This document shows positions 26,901 through 34,674 of a stretch of 64,000 nt of DNA, piece after piece. Under the pieces are notes generated by a model. That model was not told the origin of the DNA. It saw nothing but the letters and a program-made list of their open reading frames with translations, and searched no databases. This stretch comes from Trinickia fusca (GTDB taxonomy: Bacteria > Pseudomonadota > Gammaproteobacteria > Burkholderiales > Burkholderiaceae), in contig NZ_RBZV01000001.1 of assembly GCF_003628145.1 (NCBI RefSeq), forward strand, positions 901,558 to 965,557. Reading direction: 5' to 3'. A program made the position numbers and the translations under genes. Within the stretch, counting starts at the first letter, position 1. Each line of letters opens with the position of its first letter.

Positions 26901-27426
26901 CGATGCGGTCAAGGCGCTCAAGAACGGCCAGGAGCCGGACCTCACCGCCCCGCTCGCCGCGACGACGGAGATCAACCTGCACGCACCCGCGATCCTCCCC
27001 GCCGACTATTGCGGCGACGTTCAGGAGCGCTTATCGATCTACAAGCGGCTCGCCAGTTGCGAACACAACGATTCGATCGACGACATCCAGGAGGAGCTCA
27101 TCGACCGCTTCGGCAAGTTGCCGCAACAGGCCCACGCGCTCGTCGAAACGCATCGGCTGCGGCTGTCCGCCAAACCGCTCGGCATCCTGAAGATCGACGC
27201 CGGCGAGAATGCGATCAGCGTGCAGTTCGTGCCCAATCCGCCGATCGACGGCATGCGCATCATCGAGATGGTGCAGAAGCACAAGCACATCAAGCTGGCC
27301 GGCCAGGACAAGCTGCGCATCGAGACGCGCAGCCCCGACCTGGCCGTGCGTGTGGCGACGGTCAAGGAAACGCTGCGCTCGCTCGGCGCGCCGGCGCGCA
27401 CGAGCCCAGCCGCGGCGGCACGCTGA
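23944..27426 (+). CDS. mfd: Transcription-repair coupling factor Mfd
   Basis: 1,160 aa, the usual length. Releases RNA polymerase stalled at DNA damage and recruits UvrA. Order of domains: UvrB-like N-terminal module (about 20-340, DWETLPYDTFSPHQDL), RNA-polymerase-interacting CarD-like RID (about 475-570, VGDPIVHSQHGIGRYMGL), SF2 translocase with Walker A GDVGFGKTEVA, DEEH box IIDEEHRFGV, LTATPIPRTLGMA, TRG motif and QLRGRVGRS, and the C-terminal regulatory TRCF domain (about 1000-1100). ATG 23944 (MPETAAS) chosen over an upstream in-frame start at 23821. Confidence 0.97.
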   Translation: MPETAASSRFPSLPFALVKPGQRHVFDGTHGSSDALLLARYSQASREQVPLLAVVCASAVDAQRLAQEIAWYAPSARVRLLPDWETLPYDTFSPHQDLVSERLATLHDLGEGRCDILLVPATTALYRMPPASFLAAYTFSFSQGERLDEAKLKAQLTLAGYEHVSQVVRPGEYCVRGSLIDLYPMGSPLPYRIDLFDDQVDSIRAFDPDTQRSLYPVRDVRLLPGREFPFDEAARSAFRSRWREVFEGDPSRASIYKDIGNGVPSAGIEYYLPLFFDETATLFHYLPPGAQLAFVGDLDSAIRRFTADTKQRHNFLSHDRERPILEPQRLFLTDEDFYALAKPFARLTLPTNGGGDWAIALPTLALDRHADDPVLALRAYVQSSGKRVLIAAESAGRRETIAQLLAEHGLRPASIDSYEGWTTSDAPFALGVAPLANGFLLPGEGCAIVTETELYGGLGRRAGRRRQEQASNVDSMVRDLSELKVGDPIVHSQHGIGRYMGLVTMDLGEGETEFLHLEYAGDSKLYVPVAQLHVISRYSGADPETAPLHSLGSGQWEKAKRRAAQQIRDTAAELLNLYARRAAREGHAFALDPRDYVKFAESFGFEETPDQASAIAAVIGDMTAGRPMDRLVCGDVGFGKTEVALRAAFIAVMAGKQVALLAPTTLLAEQHTQTFSDRFADWPVRIAELSRFKSAKEVNTAIGQINEGSVDIVIGTHKLLSSDVQFKRLGLVIIDEEHRFGVRQKEALKALRAEVDVLTLTATPIPRTLGMALEGLRDFSVIATAPQKRLAIKTFVRREEDSVIREAMLRELKRGGQVYFLHNEVETIENRRAMLEALVPEARIAVAHGQMHERELERVMRDFVAQRANVLLCTTIIETGIDVPSSNTIIIHRADKFGLAQLHQLRGRVGRSHHQAYAYLLVHDPQGLTKQAQRRLEAIQQMEELGSGFYLAMHDLEIRGTGEVLGDKQSGEIHEIGFQLYSEMLNDAVKALKNGQEPDLTAPLAATTEINLHAPAILPADYCGDVQERLSIYKRLASCEHNDSIDDIQEELIDRFGKLPQQAHALVETHRLRLSAKPLGILKIDAGENAISVQFVPNPPIDGMRIIEMVQKHKHIKLAGQDKLRIETRSPDLAVRVATVKETLRSLGAPARTSPAAAAR

Positions 27427-27594
27427 TCCGCCCTCACCGTCCGTCACCCCAACCCGACCGCCGCGCGATGTCCCACCAGACGTCGCCCGGCGAGCGCGTT
27501 TTTGCGCACCGCAACATAGCGCATTGCACCCACCGTTTGGGTCCATGCCCAATTTTGGGTATGATCAAAGGCACCTACGAGCCGGAGCTTTGTC

Positions 27595-28848
27595 ATGTTG
27601 CAGGACGCAGAAACGCCGCATACCCCCTCTTCTTCGCTCCGGCCCGCCGCTCCTCCTTCCCCCCACGCCTCGGAATCCCTGTTGAGCCTGCCTTGGGTCG
27701 AACGTCTCGTATCGTTCAATACAACGAGCCGTCTGCCCAACATCGGCCTCATTGAAACGGTGCGCGACGCGCTGGCGGCGCTCGGCATCGAGTCGACGCT
27801 GACACGCGATGCGCGTGGTCAATGGGCCAACCTGTTCGCGACGATACCGGCCGCAAACGGCGAAACCCATGGCGGCGTCGTGCTGTCGGGGCATACGGAC
27901 GTCGTGCCCGTCGACGGCCAGGACTGGAGTAGCGACCCGTTCAAGCCCGAAGTGCGTGAAGGCCGGCTGTATGGCCGCGGCACCTGTGACATGAAAGGCT
28001 TCATCGGCGCGGCGCTCGCGCTCGTGCCCGAGATGCAGGCGGCCACGCTCGCCAAGCCGATTCATCTCGCGCTGTCATTCGACGAGGAAATCGGCTGTGC
28101 CGGTGCGCCGCTGATGATCGCCGATCTGCAAAAGCGCGGCATCCGGCCCGAAGGCTGCATCGTCGGCGAGCCGACGAGCATGCGGCCCATCGTTGCGCAC
28201 AAGGGCATCAATGCCTATCGCTGCTGCATCCGCGGCCATGCCGCGCATTCGTCGCTGACGCCCAAGGGGCTCAACGCGATCGAATATGCGGCACGCCTCA
28301 TCTGCTACATCCGCGACATGGCCGACGAGATGCGTCGCCTGGGGCCGTTCGACGAGCACTACGACGTTCCGTTCTCGACCGCACAGACGAGCATGATCGA
28401 AGGCGGTATTGCGATCAATACGGTGCCGGCCGAATGCCGCTTCTCGTTCGAGTTCCGCAACCTGCCTGCACTCGATCCGGCACCGATCTTCGCGCGCATC
28501 GAACGTTATGCGCACGACACCTTGCTGCCGCAGATGAAGCGCGAGCATCCGAACGCATCGATCGAATTCGCGCCTATCTCGTCGGCGCCCGGGCTCGACG
28601 CGACCGAGCAGGCCGCGATCACGCAGCTCGTGCGCGCGCTGACGGGCGACCACGCCAAGCGCAAGGTCGCGTACGGCACCGAAGCCGGGCTCTTCGCGCT
28701 CGCGGGCGTGCCCAGCATCGTATGCGGGCCCGGCGACATCCAGCAGGCGCACAAGCCCGACGAATACGTCGAACTCGCGCAGCTTCAGCAATGCGAAGCG
28801 TTTTTGCGCAAATTCATCCGTAGCATGTCCGTCGACGCGCACGTGTGA
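27595..28848 (+). CDS. argE: Acetylornithine deacetylase
   Basis: 417 aa. M20 zinc metallopeptidase family; hydrolyses N-acetylornithine to ornithine and acetate in arginine synthesis. Metal and catalytic residues: SGHTDVVPV, GRGTCDMKGF, SFDEEIGCAG, VGEPTSM and QQAHKPDEYV. The N-terminus carries a 25-residue Pro/Ser-rich extension. Related M20 amidases cannot be fully excluded, but the motif spacing fits ArgE. Confidence 0.9.
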   Translation: MLQDAETPHTPSSSLRPAAPPSPHASESLLSLPWVERLVSFNTTSRLPNIGLIETVRDALAALGIESTLTRDARGQWANLFATIPAANGETHGGVVLSGHTDVVPVDGQDWSSDPFKPEVREGRLYGRGTCDMKGFIGAALALVPEMQAATLAKPIHLALSFDEEIGCAGAPLMIADLQKRGIRPEGCIVGEPTSMRPIVAHKGINAYRCCIRGHAAHSSLTPKGLNAIEYAARLICYIRDMADEMRRLGPFDEHYDVPFSTAQTSMIEGGIAINTVPAECRFSFEFRNLPALDPAPIFARIERYAHDTLLPQMKREHPNASIEFAPISSAPGLDATEQAAITQLVRALTGDHAKRKVAYGTEAGLFALAGVPSIVCGPGDIQQAHKPDEYVELAQLQQCEAFLRKFIRSMSVDAHV

Positions 28849-28889
28849 CACGCGCGTCGCCTTCCTCTCATCACGACGCGTCCCCGCCC

Positions 28890-29906
28890 ATGTCCACCGC
28901 CATTCCGCAACCCACCGATCGCACGATCGACGGCGAACCGATCCCGACGCTGGACGCCATCGCCACGCAACATTTCGCGCTTGCGCCGTGGGTGCTGCGC
29001 ACGCCGGTGTTCGAACGACACGACTTCCCTTCGCTCGAAGGCACGAGTATCAACTTCAAGTTCGAACTGCTGCAGGCATCGGGCAGCTTCAAGGTGCGTG
29101 GCGCGTTCACGAACCTGCTCGCGCTCGACGCGCAACAACGCAGCGTCGGCGTCACGTGCGTCTCGGGCGGCAATCACGCAGCCGCAGTCGCGTATGCCGC
29201 GATGCGGCTCGGCATGAGCGCGAAGGTCGTCACGTTCCGGACCGCAAGCCCTGCGCGCATCGCGCTCTGCAAGCAGTACCGCGCTGAAGTCGTCGTCGCC
29301 GATACGGCCGCCGAAGCATTCGAGATCGTGCGCCGCATCGAAGCCGAGGAAGGCCGTTTCTTCGTGCATCCGTTCAATGGCTATCGCACGGTGCTCGGCA
29401 CGGCCACGCTCGGCTACGAATGGGCCACGCAGTCGCCCGATCTCGATGCCGTCATCGTGCCGGTCGGCGGCGGCGGTCTGGCGGCGGGCGTCTCCACGGC
29501 ACTGCGTCTCGCCAACCCGCGCGTCCATGTGTACGGCGTCGAGCCCGAGGGCGCCGATGCGATGACCAAGAGCTTCGCGGCCAATCACACGATCAAGATG
29601 GGGGCGATGCATTCGATCGCCGATTCACTGATGGCGCCGCATACGGAGCAATACAGCTACGAGCTGTGCCGGCGCCATATCGACCGGCTGGTGACCGTCT
29701 CCGACGACGAACTGCGCAGCGCGATGCTCAAGCTGTTCACGCAGCTCAAGCTGGCCGTCGAGCCCGCTTGCGCCGCTGCGACGGCCGCGCTGCTGGGCCC
29801 GTTGCGCGAAACGCTGCAAGGCAAGCGCGTCGGCGTGCTGCTGTGCGGGACCAACACCGACCCCGGCACGTTCGCGGCGCAAATCGCCGATGCGGCGAAA
29901 CCTTGA
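28890..29906 (+). CDS. PLP-dependent threonine/serine dehydratase-like enzyme
   Basis: 338 aa. Fold-type II PLP enzyme: Schiff-base lysine in ASGSFKVRGA, asparagine loop VSGGNHAAA and phosphate-binding glycine loop VPVGGGGLAAG. Shortest biosynthetic/catabolic form without an ACT domain. Likely deaminates L-threonine or L-serine, or a related hydroxy-amino acid such as 3-hydroxyaspartate. Start at MSTAIPQ (ATG 28890), 41 bp after argE, so probably in one transcript. A terminator follows at 29974. Confidence 0.88.
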   Translation: MSTAIPQPTDRTIDGEPIPTLDAIATQHFALAPWVLRTPVFERHDFPSLEGTSINFKFELLQASGSFKVRGAFTNLLALDAQQRSVGVTCVSGGNHAAAVAYAAMRLGMSAKVVTFRTASPARIALCKQYRAEVVVADTAAEAFEIVRRIEAEEGRFFVHPFNGYRTVLGTATLGYEWATQSPDLDAVIVPVGGGGLAAGVSTALRLANPRVHVYGVEPEGADAMTKSFAANHTIKMGAMHSIADSLMAPHTEQYSYELCRRHIDRLVTVSDDELRSAMLKLFTQLKLAVEPACAAATAALLGPLRETLQGKRVGVLLCGTNTDPGTFAAQIADAAKP

Positions 29907-29925
29907 GCCGGCACCCAGGCGCCAG

Positions 29926-29960
29926 TTATCCCCAGTTTGTGTTGAAGAGCCTGTTGAAAA
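29926..29960. repeat. DnaA-box-like dyad element, copy 1
   Basis: TTATCCCCA (29926-29934), 17-bp spacer, TGTTGAAAA (29952-29960; reverse complement TTTTCAACA). It shares layout with copies at 30067 and 32886. After the dyad, AAGC and a later TTGATGCG occur at the same spacing as in copy 3. Confidence 0.5.
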
Positions 29961-29973
29961 GCTTCGGGCAACT

Positions 29974-30002
29974 AAGCTAAGCGCTTGATGCGCTTAGCTT
30001 TT
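29974..30002 (+). terminator. Rho-independent terminator after dehydratase gene
   Basis: Perfect 11-bp stem AAGCTAAGCGC / GCGCTTAGCTT with a 5-nt loop, running into TTTT; 67 bp after the dehydratase stop. Confidence 0.75.
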
Positions 30003-30066
30003 CGAGGCGCGGTGCAAAATGCGTCGCGTGAGGTGGCGAGGGGCGGGAAATTCACAGCCTGCCAGT

Positions 30067-30101
30067 TATCCCCAGTTTTTGTTAACAAGTCTGTGAATAA
30101 G
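30067..30101. repeat. DnaA-box-like dyad element, copy 2
   Basis: TTATCCCCA (30067-30075), 17-bp spacer containing GTTAAC, TGTGAATAA (30093-30101). The right half read on the minus strand is TTATTCACA, a full match to the DnaA box consensus TTATNCACA. Confidence 0.55.
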
Positions 30102-30128
30102 CGCTGAGCGATGCGCCTAACTGGTTGT

Positions 30129-30154
30129 CGGCACAACGTTTTTTAGTTGTGCCG
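30129..30154. other. Hairpin in dehydratase/PBP1A convergent gap
   Basis: Perfect 9-bp arms CGGCACAAC / GTTGTGCCG with a T-rich 8-nt loop. A further 9-bp hairpin (AGCGGCGCG / CGCGCCGCT, 30177-30207) abuts the PBP1A stop. Either may end the PBP1A transcript; neither has a proper T-tail. Confidence 0.4.
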
Positions 30155-30213
30155 CACAAATGCAGGCAGTGTGACTAGCGGCGCGCAGGGGTGGCCCACG
30201 CGCCGCTGACCGT

Positions 30214-32682
30214 TCAAGGCCTGTTGTCCTCGAACAGGTTCATGATCTGCTTCTTCTCTTGCGTCGACACATCGGGCGGCGCAGCCGGCGTCGCGAGCCC
30301 TGCCGGGCCGATGTTGCCGACCGCATCGCTGGCCCCGGCCAGCGCATTGCCCGTATCGAGGCCGATGCTTGCCACGAAGCCGTTGCCAGGCATCATGTCG
30401 GCGAAATACAGCTCGCCGTCGACCGTCGTCACGCCATCGGGCATCGACATCTCTTGCTGCGGCACGCCGCGCAGCGCACGGCCCATGTATTCGACCCAGA
30501 TCGGCAGCGCGAGCTGCGCGCCGAATTCGCGGCTGCCAAGGGTCTTGGGCTGGTCATAGCCCATCCAGGAGACGGCGACGAGCGTCGGCTGATAGCCGGC
30601 GAACCAGCCGTCCTTCGCTTCGTTGGTCGTCCCGGTCTTGCCGTACAGGTCGGAACGATGCAGCGCGTTCGTCCCTGCGCCCGTACCCGACGTCGCCACC
30701 GTGTGCAGCAGGCTCGACATGACGTAGGCGTTGCGCGCGTCGAGCGTACGCGGCGCATTGCGGCCCGCCACGAGCGGTTGAGCCTTCGACAGCGGCTCGC
30801 CGTGCGCATCGTCGACCTCGGCGATCAGATACGGATTGACGCGATAGCCGCCGTTCGCGAACACGGAGTAGCCCGCGGCCGATTGCAGCGGCGTCACGAG
30901 CCCCGCACCGAGCGCCATCGGCAGATACGGCGGCGTCTTGTCGGCGTCGAAACCGAAGCGCTGCGTGACGTAGTCCTGCGCGTACTTGGTGCCGATGTAT
31001 GACAGGATGCGGATCGACACGAGGTTCTTCGACTTCGCGAGCGCGAGGCGCATCGGCATCGGGCCCTCGGGTTGATCGTCGTCCTTCGGCTCCCAGGCGT
31101 CACCGCCTGGCGCGCTCGGCGGGAAATACAGCGGCGCATCGTTGATGATGGTCGCCGGCCCCAGGCCCTTTTCGAGCGACGCCGAATAGATGAACGGCTT
31201 GAAGCTCGAACCGGGCTGACGCCATGCCTGCGTCACGTGGTTGAACTTGTTCTTGTTGAAGTCGAAGCCGCCGACCAGCGCACGGATCGCGCCGTCCTGC
31301 GGCACGAGCGAGACGAGCGCGCCCTCCACTTGCGGCAACTGCGTGATCTGCCAGTTGCCCTTGGCGTCGGCGATCAGACGCACGATCGAGCCGACACGAA
31401 TATGCTGTGCCTGCGACGCGCGCGGGCTCAGCGCCCCTTGTGCGAAGCGCAGCCCATCGCCCGCGACCTTCGCACTCGTTCCATCGACGAACTGCACCGT
31501 CACCTGCGACGGGCTGGCCGCCGTCACGACGGCCGCCACGAGTTCGCCGTTGTCGGGATGATCGGCCAGCGCATCGTCGATCGCTTCGTCACGGCCGTCG
31601 CTGTCGGCCGGCAGCTCGACGAAACCTTCGGGCCCGCGATAGCCGTGGCGCCGCTCGTAGTCCATGACGCCCTTGCGCACAGCCTTGTAGGCCGCATCCT
31701 GATCGGCCGAATCGATCGTCGTGACGACCGACAACCCGCGCGTGTACGTCTCGTCCTTGTACTGTGCGTACATCATCTGCCGCACCATTTCGGCGACGTA
31801 TTCGCCATGCACGTTGTATTCGTTCCCCGCCGCCTTCGTATGGATCTCTTCCTTGACGGCCTGATCGTATTGCGGCTGCGTGATGTAGCCGAGCTCGAGC
31901 ATGCGCTTCAGGATGTATTCCTGACGAATCTTCGCGCGCTTCGGATTGACGACGGGGTTATACGCGGACGGCGCCTTGGGCAGCCCCGCGAGCATGGCCG
32001 CTTCGGCCACCGTGATGTCCTTGAGGTCCTTGCCGAAGTACACGCGCGCGGCCGCGGCAAAGCCGTAGGCACGCTCGCCCAGATAGATCTGGTTCATGTA
32101 CAGCTCGAGGATCTGGTCCTTCGTCAACGCGCGCTCGATCTTGTACGCGAGCATCATTTCGTAGATCTTGCGCGTGTAGGTCTTTTCGCTCGAGAGGAAG
32201 AAGTTGCGCGCGACCTGCATCGTGATCGTGCTCGCGCCCTGCGAAGCACCGCCATGGAGCAAGTCCGTCGTGCCGGCGCGCAGGATGCCGACGAAGTCGA
32301 CGCCACCATGCTCGTAGAAGCGATAGTCCTCGATCGCGAGCACCGCCTTCTTCATGACGTCGGGAATGTCGGCGAAACGCACGAGGCTGCGCCGCTCTTC
32401 GCCGAACTCGCCGATCAGCACGTGATCGGCCGTATACACGCGCAGCGGCACCTTCGGGCGATAGTCGGTCATCGCATCGAGTGACGGCAGCTGCGGTGCC
32501 ATCACGATCAGCGCATAGCCGACGATCAGCGCACCGATGGCGAGGAGCGTCGCGGCAAGGCCGGCAAAGGTCAACGCGATACGCCCGCCCAGTGAAGCAT
32601 GGGGGCGTTCGTCGGCATGTCGGGGGGAGTAGCGGTCGTCGGCCGTGGGCTCGGAAGAATGCGGTCGTTTGATGATAGGCAT
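30214..32682 (-). CDS. mrcA: Penicillin-binding protein 1A (bifunctional glycosyltransferase/transpeptidase)
   Basis: 822 aa. Polymerises lipid II and crosslinks peptidoglycan in the periplasm. One transmembrane helix at about 36-60; GT51 domain with catalytic Glu118 (AIEDYRFYEHGGVD); ODD-like insert about 330-450; transpeptidase with SxxK at Ser492-Lys495 (PGSSFKPF), SKN and KTG (YGKTGTTN). C-terminal Ala/Pro-rich tail. Start ATG 32682 (MPIIKRPHSS); an in-frame ATG 41 codons upstream encodes unrelated residues. DnaA-like dyad elements lie on both sides of the gene. Confidence 0.96.
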   Translation of the reverse strand: MPIIKRPHSSEPTADDRYSPRHADERPHASLGGRIALTFAGLAATLLAIGALIVGYALIVMAPQLPSLDAMTDYRPKVPLRVYTADHVLIGEFGEERRSLVRFADIPDVMKKAVLAIEDYRFYEHGGVDFVGILRAGTTDLLHGGASQGASTITMQVARNFFLSSEKTYTRKIYEMMLAYKIERALTKDQILELYMNQIYLGERAYGFAAAARVYFGKDLKDITVAEAAMLAGLPKAPSAYNPVVNPKRAKIRQEYILKRMLELGYITQPQYDQAVKEEIHTKAAGNEYNVHGEYVAEMVRQMMYAQYKDETYTRGLSVVTTIDSADQDAAYKAVRKGVMDYERRHGYRGPEGFVELPADSDGRDEAIDDALADHPDNGELVAAVVTAASPSQVTVQFVDGTSAKVAGDGLRFAQGALSPRASQAQHIRVGSIVRLIADAKGNWQITQLPQVEGALVSLVPQDGAIRALVGGFDFNKNKFNHVTQAWRQPGSSFKPFIYSASLEKGLGPATIINDAPLYFPPSAPGGDAWEPKDDDQPEGPMPMRLALAKSKNLVSIRILSYIGTKYAQDYVTQRFGFDADKTPPYLPMALGAGLVTPLQSAAGYSVFANGGYRVNPYLIAEVDDAHGEPLSKAQPLVAGRNAPRTLDARNAYVMSSLLHTVATSGTGAGTNALHRSDLYGKTGTTNEAKDGWFAGYQPTLVAVSWMGYDQPKTLGSREFGAQLALPIWVEYMGRALRGVPQQEMSMPDGVTTVDGELYFADMMPGNGFVASIGLDTGNALAGASDAVGNIGPAGLATPAAPPDVSTQEKKQIMNLFEDNRP

Positions 32683-33085
32683 GACGGCTTGTAGGACGCG
32701 GGTCAGGCGCCTTTTCACGCTGGCCCGGGGGGCGGCGCAAGGTAATCGTAATTGTAGGATCGCCACGGCCGGCACGGGGCGCCGTCCGTGGACGCAACAG
32801 CGCATTTTAATGAAATCGTCCCGAGCGCAACTGAATTTTTTTGTAAGAATTCCCCACTATGGTTTTCCCACGTTGCGCCGGCCGGTTATCAACAGAAAAT
32901 GTTGAAAGGCCTGTGGAGAAGCCGCTGAAAAGCTCAGCAAGTCGTTGATGCGTCGCAGATATTTCGCGGCGCGCGCGTTTGATGCGTGCAGGTATGCGGT
33001 ACGAGCACCTATCATTGATTGAATCCGCTTGCTCCTGCGCTATTGCGTATTGCGCCATTGCCGACCACCGTTGCCCGAGCCGACC
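32683..33085. other. Intergenic region between mrcA and RHH gene
   Basis: 403 bp, divergent promoter space. Contains T/A-rich stretches around 32834-32850 and the third DnaA-box-like dyad (32886-32920). No ORF with coding character seen. Confidence 0.5.
32886..32920. repeat. DnaA-box-like dyad element, copy 3
   Basis: TTATCAACA (32886-32894), 17-bp spacer, TGTGGAGAA (32912-32920; reverse complement TTCTCCACA). AAGC follows, and TTGATGCG lies downstream at the same distance as in copy 1, so the shared element spans about 70 bp. Confidence 0.5.
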
Positions 33086-33583
33086 ATGAAAAACAGCAGC
33101 GAACGTCTCGTCGTATTCGTCACGCCGGCCCAAAAGCGCGTCATTACGGCGACCGCGCAACGGCTCGGCGTCAGCGTCAGCGAACTGCTCAGGCGCGCCC
33201 TGCTCGCGTTCGATACGACCGGCGAGTCCGTGCGGGCTGCCAGTATCGTCGATCGTCTGGGCGAGGCCGCACGGCTCGATGCGCTGAACGATACGCTCAA
33301 GCGCATCGCTCACCATTCGCATCCGACGCCAGCCGCGCACCCAGCTACCCATGCACGCCAACCACTGCCGCAACCGGCGGTGGAGCCAGGCGCGGCACCG
33401 CCGCTCGCGGCGAAGATCGCGCAAGCCCTCGAGGCCGCGCGCGAAACGGGTGACGAAGGCCGCGACGCACAGTGGCACGAAGAGATCGTGGCACGCGTGA
33501 TCGCTCAGCACACGGCGCAAGTCGATGCAGGCAGTGCCACTGCGGGCGTCGACGCGGCACAGATCGACGAACGACGTGAATAG
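33086..33583 (+). CDS. Ribbon-helix-helix-like hypothetical protein
   Basis: 165 aa from ATG 33086. Residues about 6-44 (RLVVFVTPAQKRVITATAQRLGVSVSELLRRALLAFD) fit a ribbon-helix-helix DNA-binding unit as in MobC/Arc-type proteins. The middle is Pro/Ala/His-rich and probably disordered; the C-terminal third is helical (AAKIAQALEAARETGDEG...). Function unknown. It stands alone between mrcA and pspA, so it could be an autoregulated repressor. Confidence 0.65.
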   Translation: MKNSSERLVVFVTPAQKRVITATAQRLGVSVSELLRRALLAFDTTGESVRAASIVDRLGEAARLDALNDTLKRIAHHSHPTPAAHPATHARQPLPQPAVEPGAAPPLAAKIAQALEAARETGDEGRDAQWHEEIVARVIAQHTAQVDAGSATAGVDAAQIDERRE

Positions 33584-33872
33584 CGACGCGCTTTTTGTGC
33601 GGCTCCTGCAAAATTACGAGCCGAAAGATTAGACAAATTGCTCGCCCGCCTCTCTTTAAGCGTGCTTTAACGATCGACTGATGTAATATCCGCGAGCGGC
33701 AAACAATTGGGGCGCGAAACAAAAGTGCGGCTATTGTAATTGGCACGTTCGCCCCGACATCTGCCCACGCGCGCGTGCGCCGTCGCATGGAAGAAAATGC
33801 GGCGTAAAGTAATGATCGTCTAAACGCCAATACGTCCAACGTGCGGCGCCGATTCAATTTACGGAGGATTTC

Positions 33873-34553
33873 ATGTCGCTATTCGACTCTATTTCGCGCA
33901 CCGTCAAGGGGCTCTTGAACGACGCGGCGGATTCCGTGCAGGATCCCTCGCGCGATGCGCGGCAGATCGTGCGCGAACTCGATGACAGCATCGGCAAGGC
34001 CGAAAACGCGCTGATCGAAATCGAAGCGCAGGTCGCGACACAAAAGAGCAAGCGCGACGCGGCCGACGAAAAGGCGAAGAAATATGAAGACGGCGCCAAG
34101 CGCGCGCTGCAAACGGGCGACGAAGGCCTGGCCCGTGAAGCCCTCTCGGCGCAAGCCAATGCCGAGTCCGAGCGCGACGCGCTCGCGCAGGAACTCGCCA
34201 AGCTCGAGCCGTCGGTCGATCAGCTCAAGAGCCAGATCGCCGATATGCGCCAGCGCCGCAACGATCTGAATGCACGCTCGAACATCCTTCAGGCCAAGCA
34301 GCAGATCGCGCAAGCCAAGGACGTCGCCTCCACCGCGCTCGGCGGCATCGGTGGCAAGAATTTGTCGGAGGATTTCCGCAAGCTCGAGGACAAGGTCGAT
34401 TTGGAGAACGCACGCTCCGACGCGCGCCTGAACTCCGCTGACACATCGAGCGGCAAGGCCCTCGACGACAAGCTGGCCGCGCTCGATCGCGGCCCGTCGG
34501 TCGAAGACCGCCTCGCAGCGCTCAAGAAGCAGATGAACCCGCCGGCGCAATAA
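33873..34553 (+). CDS. pspA: PspA/IM30 family envelope stress protein
   Basis: 226 aa. Begins MSLFDSISRTVKGLLNDAADSVQDPSRDARQIVRELDD, the amphipathic N-terminal helix and family signature, followed by long coiled coil (about 30-165). PspA oligomers coat and stabilise the inner membrane. Strong RBS GGAGGA 6 nt before ATG. No pspF, pspB or pspC nearby; the neighbour downstream is a TPR/membrane protein, suggesting a local pair. Confidence 0.92.
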   Translation: MSLFDSISRTVKGLLNDAADSVQDPSRDARQIVRELDDSIGKAENALIEIEAQVATQKSKRDAADEKAKKYEDGAKRALQTGDEGLAREALSAQANAESERDALAQELAKLEPSVDQLKSQIADMRQRRNDLNARSNILQAKQQIAQAKDVASTALGGIGGKNLSEDFRKLEDKVDLENARSDARLNSADTSSGKALDDKLAALDRGPSVEDRLAALKKQMNPPAQ

Positions 34554-34575
34554 CGCGCGGCGCGGAGAAACCGAT

Positions 34576-34615
34576 ACGGACGCCGCACGCCGCCCCTCGC
34601 GCGCACGGCGTCCGT
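34576..34615 (+). terminator. Hairpin after pspA
   Basis: 10-bp perfect arms ACGGACGCCG / CGGCGTCCGT with a 20-nt loop, 22 bp after the pspA stop. No strong T-run. A second small hairpin (GGGCT/AGCCC around TTTTT, about 34653-34667) lies in the leader of the next gene. Confidence 0.45.
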
Positions 34616-34674
34616 TGCATCATTGGCGGTAAACGATCGTTACGGAGACGGGCTTTTTTAGCCCGGTTCAGAGA

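Noticed and set aside
24037-26982. 981-codon open frame on the minus strand across mfd
   Set aside because: Antisense shadow of mfd; Arg/Asp/His-rich with no family resemblance.
33740-33760. TTGGCAC element before pspA as a sigma-54 promoter
   Set aside because: The -24-like GG is present, but no GC dinucleotide of a TTGC -12 element follows at the required spacing, and there is no pspF gene.
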